Assembly: GCA_964648215.1 (NCBI GenBank)
Contig: CAZYMF010000040.1
Coordinates: forward strand, 1 to 29,200
Length of the DNA stretch: 29,200 bases
DNA from: CAZYMF01 sp964648215
GTDB lineage: Bacteria; Desulfobacterota; Binatia; HRBIN30; JACQVA1
Direction: 5' to 3'
Shown one piece after another: positions 24,471 to 29,200 of the stretch; positions within the stretch are counted from its first letter, which is position 1; each line of letters begins with the position of its first letter. The notes below the pieces were generated by a model. That model made no database searches, was not told the origin of the DNA, and saw only the letters and a list, made by a program, of their open reading frames with translations. The translations under genes were made by a program, and so were the position numbers.

Positions 24471-25519
24471 ACGTTGAAGCGGAAGTGGATGATGTCGCCG
24501 TCACGGACGACGTAGTCCTTGCCCTCCAGCCGCAGCTTGCCGGCTTCGCGGCACTTGGCCTCGCTGCCGTGGGCGACGAAGTCGTCGTAGTGCACGACCT
24601 CCGCACGGATGAAGCCGCGCTCGATGTCGCTGTGGATCTTGCCGGCGGCCTTGACGGCGGGCGTGCCGCGCTTGATCGTCCAGGCCCGCACCTCGTCCTC
24701 GCCGGCGGTGAGGAAGCTGATCAGGTCGAGCAGCTCGTAGGCGGTGCGCACGAAGCGGTCACGCGCCGGCTCGCCGATGCCGAGGTCGGCGAGAAAGGCG
24801 CCGCGGTCGGCCGGATCGAGGGCGGCGACCTCCATCTCGATCTGGCCGGAGAGGACCAGGCCGGTGATGGCGTCGCGATCGAGCAGCGCCTGGACGTCGG
24901 CGGGGAGCGGCTCGGCGGCGTGGGACTCGTCGACGTTGAGCACGACCAGGAGAGGGGCGCGGCTCAGAAAGCCGAACCCCGCCAGCGCGCGCACCTCTTC
25001 GGCCGCGAGGTCGAGCTGGCGCAGCGGCTGCTCTTCGTCGAGCGACTGCTTGCAGCGCAGCAGCAGCTCCTGCTCGCGCTCCTTGCCCTTCTCCTTCTTC
25101 AGCCGCTCCAGGCGCTTCTCGACCACCGCCAGATCGGCCAGGATCAGCTCGCTGCGGAAGTTCTCGACGTCGCGCCCCGGGGCCGCCGGATCGGCGGTGA
25201 TCGGGTCGGTGAAACCGCGCACGATCTGCACCAGGGCATCGGCGTCGCGCATCTGCACGACCGCCGCGGTATCCAGCGCGCTGGCGCTGGCGTCGCCGGT
25301 GGCGGCGGGGAAGTCGACGAAGACGATCTCCGCGTAGGTGGTCTTGCGCGGCGCGAACATCTCGCTGAGCTTGTCGATGCGCGAGTCCGGCACCTTGATG
25401 GTGCCGAGGTTGGGCTTGCCGGCCTCGGCGTAGCCGCCGACCGTCGCGTGCAGGCCCGTGAGGGCGTTGAAGATCGTGGTCTTCCCGGCGCGCGGGAAGC
25501 CGACAATACCGACTTTCAT
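24467..25519 (-). CDS. YchF/Obg-like P-loop NTPase (divergent)
   Basis: This 350-residue NTPase follows the YchF plan: an N-terminal G domain, an inserted helical segment (about residues 120-165, KRLERLKKEKGKE) and a C-terminal TGS/DUF933 domain (about 275-348). The C-terminal FIRAEVVHYDDFVAHGSEAKCREAGKLRLEGKDYVVRDGDIIHFRFNV stretch is strongly YchF-like. However, the G1 loop is GFPRAGKTT instead of the usual GLPNVGKST, and the G3 region reads DFPAATG rather than the usual DIAGL. It is therefore a divergent paralog group. YchF binds ATP in preference to GTP and associates with ribosomes; whether this form does so is open. It ends convergent with the FGGY kinase. Confidence 0.85.
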   Translation of the reverse strand: MKVGIVGFPRAGKTTIFNALTGLHATVGGYAEAGKPNLGTIKVPDSRIDKLSEMFAPRKTTYAEIVFVDFPAATGDASASALDTAAVVQMRDADALVQIVRGFTDPITADPAAPGRDVENFRSELILADLAVVEKRLERLKKEKGKEREQELLLRCKQSLDEEQPLRQLDLAAEEVRALAGFGFLSRAPLLVVLNVDESHAAEPLPADVQALLDRDAITGLVLSGQIEMEVAALDPADRGAFLADLGIGEPARDRFVRTAYELLDLISFLTAGEDEVRAWTIKRGTPAVKAAGKIHSDIERGFIRAEVVHYDDFVAHGSEAKCREAGKLRLEGKDYVVRDGDIIHFRFNV

Positions 25520-25562
25520 GGGGCGTTTTCCGTTCGCTTCTTTGCCGGTGGAGCCGCGCGCG

Positions 25563-26084
25563 TCACGCCGCGCCCAGGAAGACGGCGGCGTGATGGAGAC
25601 CGGCGATGGTCTTGGCGTCCTCGATCTCCCCCGAGCGGATCATCTCCAGGGCCCGTCGCAGCGGCACGCGTTCGACCGTGAGCACCTCGTCCTCTTCGAG
25701 CTGCTGCGCGACCACGGTCAGGCGGCGACCCAGGAACAAGTGAATCCTTTCATCGCAGAACCCCGGTGCGGTGTAAATGGCGCCGAGGCGGATGAGCTCG
25801 CCGGCGACCAGCCCGGCTTCCTCGCGCAGCTCGCGCGCGGCGCAGGTCTCGGGAGCCTCGCCGCCGTCGAGCTTGCCGGCGGGGATCTCCCACAGAAAGC
25901 CCGCCACCGCGTGACGGTACTGGCGCACGAGGGCGACGCGGTCCTCGTCGTCCAGCGCCACCACGGCCGAGGCCCCGGGATGGCGGACCATCTCGAGGGT
26001 GAGGGTGAGCCCGTTCGGCAGTGTCGTGCTCTCCAGGCGAAGATCGACGATCCGACCCTTGTAGATCTGCTCGACGTCACTCAT
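25563..26084 (-). CDS. Nudix hydrolase, ADP-ribose pyrophosphatase type
   Basis: This 173-residue enzyme has a full Nudix box at 70-92 (G70, E76, R84, E85, E88, E89, G91), fitting GX5EX7REUXEEXGU. A Pro at position 107, 16 residues after the box Gly, is the marker of ADP-ribose pyrophosphatases, which cleave ADP-ribose to AMP and ribose 5-phosphate. The upstream ALVRQYRHAVAGFLWEIPAG segment supports this. It lies 43 bp downstream of the small secreted gene and 43 bp upstream of the YchF-like gene. ATG 26084 gives the usual family length; no Shine-Dalgarno is seen. Confidence 0.92.
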   Translation of the reverse strand: MSDVEQIYKGRIVDLRLESTTLPNGLTLTLEMVRHPGASAVVALDDEDRVALVRQYRHAVAGFLWEIPAGKLDGGEAPETCAARELREEAGLVAGELIRLGAIYTAPGFCDERIHLFLGRRLTVVAQQLEEDEVLTVERVPLRRALEMIRSGEIEDAKTIAGLHHAAVFLGAA

Positions 26085-26132
26085 GAGGGGTGGGGACCTT
26101 GGGCAGCGGCAGGGATGACAGGATTGTCTCGC

Positions 26133-26531
26133 TCAATACTCCCACTTGCCCTTGGCGTAGCGGAAGATCTCCGTCACCTCGGTGGCTTCGAGGGCGCGCG
26201 GGGTGGAGGTCTTGGCCGCCGCCGGCGAGGCTCCCTTCTTCACGTAGCGGAACTCGCGGTAGATGATCTTGCCGACCACCGCCGGGCGCACGTCATTGGC
26301 CAGCTTGCAGGTGTGGTCGCTGCTGTAGCCGACGTACTCGCCTTCGACCCCGGTGCCGTCCGGGACCCAGTGGATGTTCTTGATGTTGTCGTGCTCGCGC
26401 ACGGCCAGCTTCTGCATCCATTCGGCGCAGAACTTCTCGAACTTTGCCCCGGGATTGTCGGCGCTCGCTCCCCGTGCGGGGAGCGCGGTGGCGAGCAGCA
26501 GGGCGACGGCGACGATGTGGAACGCTTTCAT
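26133..26531 (-). CDS. Small secreted protein of unknown function
   Basis: This 132-residue protein has a clear signal peptide (hydrophobic core VAVALLLATAL, cleavage likely near GASA). The mature part carries two Cys (Cys35 and Cys75), which could form a disulfide in the periplasm. I recognise no family. The gene follows the OmpA-family gene by 13 nt, so they probably share a transcript and act in the envelope. ATG 26531 is the only start that gives the signal peptide. Confidence 0.75.
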   Translation of the reverse strand: MKAFHIVAVALLLATALPARGASADNPGAKFEKFCAEWMQKLAVREHDNIKNIHWVPDGTGVEGEYVGYSSDHTCKLANDVRPAVVGKIIYREFRYVKKGASPAAAKTSTPRALEATEVTEIFRYAKGKWEY

Positions 26532-26544
26532 TCTATCTATGACC

Positions 26545-27894
26545 TCACTTTACCAGGAGCTCGACGCGGCGGTTCTGGGCGCGGCCGGCGTCGGTATCGT
26601 TGCTGGCCACCGGGCTCCGCTCCCCCAGGCCGAGCACGCTGAGGCGGTCGGCCGGAACGCCGAGCTTCACCAGGTAGTCGCGCACCGCCTTGGCCCGACT
26701 CAGGGAAAGCGCATCGTTGTAGGCCTCCGTACCCTTCGAGTCCGTGTGTCCCTCGACGACGACGTGCACGTCCTTGTTCTCCTCGAGGGACTTGGCGGCC
26801 TCCTCGAGGATGGGAACCGAATCCTTGCGGACGTTGGCCTTGTCGAAATCGAAGTGAACGCCGCGCAGCACGATCTTCTTCTTGGCGGGCCTCGGCGTGG
26901 GAGGAGGAGGCGGCGGCGGTGGCGGTGCCGCCGCGACCACGGGAGCCGGCGGCGGCGGGGGCGGCGGCGTCTGCCAGGTCATGCCGAGCAGGTAACGATA
27001 CGGATCGAGCACGCCGCTGAGGCCGAGGTCGAGCCCGCCCTGCACGGCCAGGCCGGTCTGCTCCGGCAGGTGCCAGCGGAAGCCCGAGAACAGCTGCATC
27101 GGGATGGCGCCGCGCAACTGCTCGACGGTGCCGGTATTGCCGCGGAACTCCTCGGTCCAAGCCACCTTGCCGTAGAGCCAGTGGAACAGGGGGGCCTTGA
27201 GGCCGGCGGCGAACTCGAACGGCGCCTCGAAGGTGGTCGGCGGGCCGTCGTAGCGCCGGCGGAACTCGGTGCCCTGGTTGTCGAGGGAGAAGCGCTTGGG
27301 CTTGTCGAAGAACAGGCCGCCGGCGTTCAGGGTCAGGACCGCCGCGTCGCCGTTGCGGGTGGTCCACAGCGTGCGGTCGAGAATGCCCATCACCTCGTAG
27401 GTCTCGCGCTGCCCGAAGGCCGTGCTGCGGTCGAGGATGGCCGGCAGGCTGTCGCTGCCGATGCCGATGACGACGTCGCCGAGGAGGGCGAGGCCGATCG
27501 GGGCGCCGTCCGCCTCGTCGAGCAGGCGATACTTCAAGCCCAGACGCAGCCCGCCGTTGCTGGTGGTCTGGTCCGAGCCGCCGGCCAGCGAACGGTTGAA
27601 GAAGACGAGCGGGATGTGGCTGTAGAGCTCGAGGTTGTCGAGCAGGCCGACGGCGATGCTGAAGTCGACGCGGTCGAGGTCGCGGTTGCCGGTCTGCGGG
27701 TCGGTTTCGATCTCCCCATCGCCGTAGACGCCGGCGCGAATGTGCCAGGGCTCCAAAACGTCGGTGGTCGGAATGGTCACCAAACCCGTCTCGCCGGTCA
27801 TTGTTCCTTGGGCTCGTGCCGATGGCGGCCGGCTCGACGCCACGAGCAGAACGGCCAGAGCCATGAGGGTCGCCGTTCCTGGTTTCCGCATCAT
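26545..27894 (-). CDS. OmpA-family outer-membrane protein with proline linker
   Basis: This 449-residue protein has a signal peptide ending ARA-QG (about residue 28). Next come a beta-strand-rich N-terminal domain (about 30-305), a Pro-rich linker (about 310-345, with runs of seven to nine Pro) and an OmpA-like C-terminal domain (about 348-449). The latter shows FDFDKANVRKDSVPILEEAA, VVEGHTDSKGTEAYNDALS, RAKAVRDYL and QNRRVEL, the marks of peptidoglycan binding. It should anchor the outer membrane to the wall. The barrel domain is longer than the classic OmpA barrel. ATG 27894 has AGGGAGGG 6 nt upstream; a second ATG at 27891 is possible. Confidence 0.9.
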   Translation of the reverse strand: MMRKPGTATLMALAVLLVASSRPPSARAQGTMTGETGLVTIPTTDVLEPWHIRAGVYGDGEIETDPQTGNRDLDRVDFSIAVGLLDNLELYSHIPLVFFNRSLAGGSDQTTSNGGLRLGLKYRLLDEADGAPIGLALLGDVVIGIGSDSLPAILDRSTAFGQRETYEVMGILDRTLWTTRNGDAAVLTLNAGGLFFDKPKRFSLDNQGTEFRRRYDGPPTTFEAPFEFAAGLKAPLFHWLYGKVAWTEEFRGNTGTVEQLRGAIPMQLFSGFRWHLPEQTGLAVQGGLDLGLSGVLDPYRYLLGMTWQTPPPPPPPAPVVAAAPPPPPPPPPTPRPAKKKIVLRGVHFDFDKANVRKDSVPILEEAAKSLEENKDVHVVVEGHTDSKGTEAYNDALSLSRAKAVRDYLVKLGVPADRLSVLGLGERSPVASNDTDAGRAQNRRVELLVK

Positions 27895-28100
27895 CCCGCA
27901 CCCTCCCTGCTGCCGCAGTGACGGCTGAACGCCGGCAGCCCCTTCACTCGGGTGGCAACGATTGGCAATTTACGTTCCAGCAGCCGGAGGAGTCAAGCCG
28001 CGCGGCGGAGGCCGAAGGGGGCCCCGTGTTACAGGCGGCAAATCCGCGCCAAACCTCCACCGTTTGCGCCTTTGCCACGGTTTGCCTATCTTCTTCGCTT
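27895..28100. other. Divergent intergenic region between the OmpA-family gene and metF
   Basis: This 206-bp region holds the OmpA gene's Shine-Dalgarno at its left end and a candidate metF promoter at its right end. I see no SAM riboswitch-like stem arrangement or gene. Confidence 0.5.
28064..28092 (+). promoter_or_regulatory. Candidate promoter of metF, possibly leaderless
   Basis: TTGCGC (28064-28069) is separated by 17 nt from TATCTT (28087-28092). The GTG start at 28101 is 8 nt after the -10, so the transcript would start at the initiation codon. Confidence 0.4.
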
Positions 28101-28967
28101 GTGAAGATTCCGCAGCTATTCCGCCAGAACGGGCCGGTGTTCTCCTTCGAGTTCTTTCCGCCCAAGACCGCGCAGGGGGAACAGGCGCTGTTCCGGACCA
28201 TTGCCCGGCTGCGCGAGCTCAAACCGGCGTTCGTGTCGGTGACCTGCGGGGCCGGCGGCACGATTCGCGACAAAACCGTCGAATGGGTCACCCACATCAA
28301 GGCGGACGTGGGGATCGAGGCGATGGCACACATCACCTGCGTCGGCTCGAGCCGGGAGCAGCTGGCCGCCGAGCTCGACCTGCTGCGGGCCAACGGGATC
28401 GAGAACGTGCTGGCGCTGCGTGGCGACCCGCCGCGGGACCAACCCAACTTCCAGCGCCCGCCCGACGGCTTCGGCTACGCCTCCGAGCTGGTGGGCTTCA
28501 TCCGTGGCCGCGGCTATCCCTTTGCGCTCGGCGGCGCCGGCTACCCCGAAGGGCACCCCGAGTGCCGCGACCTGGCGGCCGACATGGAGCACCTGAAGAT
28601 CAAGGTCGACGCCGGGCTCGAGTTCCTCATCACCCAGCTCTTCTTCGACAACGCCGATTACTTTCGTTTCGTCGAGCGGGCGCGTGCCCATGGCATCGAC
28701 GTCCCGATCTTGCCGGGAATCATGCCCATCACCAACGTCGCCCAGATCGAGCGCATGACGGTGATGTGCGGCGCCAGCATCCCGGCGGGCCTGCGCGCCC
28801 GGCTCGATTCCGTTCGTGAGGACGAGGAGGCGGTGCGGTGCGTCGGCATCGAGCACGCCACGGCTCAATGCCGCGAGCTGCTGGGCGCGGGCGCCCCCGG
28901 CATTCACTTCTATACCCTCAACCAGTCCCCGGCGACCCGCACCATTCTCGCCGAGCTGCGACGCTGA
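28101..28967 (+). CDS. metF: Methylenetetrahydrofolate reductase
   Basis: This 288-residue FAD enzyme reduces 5,10-methylene-THF to 5-methyl-THF for methionine synthesis. The opening FSFEFFPPKT (residues 13-22) carries the catalytic Glu. Other family marks are VSVTCGAGGT, MAHITCV, ALRGDPP (FAD site) and ITQLFFDNADYF, followed by PGIMPITN. Length matches MetF. The GTG at 28101 has no Shine-Dalgarno; residues encoded further upstream are unlike MetF, which normally starts near this point. The next gene starts 3 nt after its stop. Confidence 0.95.
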   Translation: MKIPQLFRQNGPVFSFEFFPPKTAQGEQALFRTIARLRELKPAFVSVTCGAGGTIRDKTVEWVTHIKADVGIEAMAHITCVGSSREQLAAELDLLRANGIENVLALRGDPPRDQPNFQRPPDGFGYASELVGFIRGRGYPFALGGAGYPEGHPECRDLAADMEHLKIKVDAGLEFLITQLFFDNADYFRFVERARAHGIDVPILPGIMPITNVAQIERMTVMCGASIPAGLRARLDSVREDEEAVRCVGIEHATAQCRELLGAGAPGIHFYTLNQSPATRTILAELRR

Positions 28968-28970
28968 GCC

Positions 28971-29200
28971 GTGGCCACGATCATCACCTTCACGCCCCTG
29001 CAGTCGCCGCGGCGGACGCCGGTGAGGGCGCGCGGCCGGCTGCTGCTGCACATCTGCGACGACGTCAACGGGCGCCGCCACCGACAGCGATTGCCGCTCG
29101 GCAGCGTGCGCGGCGTCTCCTACCTGGACGCGCTGTGCCTGAACTGCGGCGCCCACATGGTCTGGGTCGACGACGACCAGCCGCAGCTCTCCGACTACGA
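28971..29200 (+). CDS. Partial hypothetical protein, cut by the window end
   Basis: A reading frame opens at GTG 28971, 3 nt after the metF stop, and runs 76 codons to the window end without a stop. The N-terminus reads VATIITFTPLQSPRRTPVRA, with a later CLNCGAHMVWVDD segment that could be half of a zinc ribbon. The product is not recognised. Close spacing to metF suggests cotranscription. Confidence 0.55.
   Translation, partial: MATIITFTPLQSPRRTPVRARGRLLLHICDDVNGRRHRQRLPLGSVRGVSYLDALCLNCGAHMVWVDDDQPQLSDY

Noticed and set aside
27960..28100. SAM riboswitch upstream of metF
   Set aside because: I could not find the paired stems expected of any SAM-riboswitch class, and the promoter candidate leaves no leader.

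Overview
The window reads as a GC-rich chromosome fragment from a Gram-negative bacterium with an LPS-type outer membrane. It carries the LPS-transport permeases LptF and LptG, an OmpA-family protein and another outer-membrane beta-barrel. Long Thr-Pro-rich linkers joined to beta-helix modules, FecR and Mut7-C proteins and the general style fit a deltaproteobacterium-like or Binatota-like environmental lineage. That placement is an inference from style, not a proof. Two runs of exactly 100 N (16235-16334 and 20747-20846) show a draft scaffold, probably a metagenome assembly.

Layout. 1-2282 (-): lptF-lptG. 2297-3073 (+): rlmB, starting only 14 bp from lptF. 3074-3345: regulatory region with a strong dyad overlapping a sigma70-like promoter. 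3346-10748 (+): a three-gene operon made of a 1621-aa lipoprotein (two beta-helix modules, two Thr/Pro linkers), a TPR plus outer-membrane beta-barrel protein and a secreted FecR-domain protein. This is the most interesting part of the window. 10761-15087 (-): a MacAB-like ABC exporter operon (ATPase, two FtsX-type permeases, HlyD-type adaptor). 15170-16231 (-): a Gfo/Idh/MocA oxidoreductase, then an assembly gap, then a dual-specificity phosphatase (+). 16901-18373 (-): a membrane-anchored transglutaminase-like protein, divergent from a Mut7-C RNase-like protein and a small Cys-rich protein (+). 19267-20956 (-): an RNA-quality cluster (trmL, a DUF1285-like gene, dtd) headed by a very Asp-rich protein broken by a gap. 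21229-24418 (+): TetR regulator, D-2-hydroxyacid dehydrogenase and FGGY kinase, a likely small catabolic or salvage operon with a TetR operator candidate. 24467-26084 (-): a YchF-like GTPase/ATPase and a Nudix ADP-ribose pyrophosphatase. 26133-27894 (-): an OmpA-family porin-like protein and a small secreted protein. 28101 to the end (+): metF and an incomplete hypothetical gene.

Most genes are housekeeping or envelope genes. The three-gene lipoprotein/barrel/FecR unit looks like a surface-display system: its first gene could be cargo, its second an outer-membrane assembly or export device resembling Slam in domain layout, and its third a periplasmic FecR protein of unknown job. No CRISPR array, tRNA, rRNA, insertion sequence or prophage was seen.
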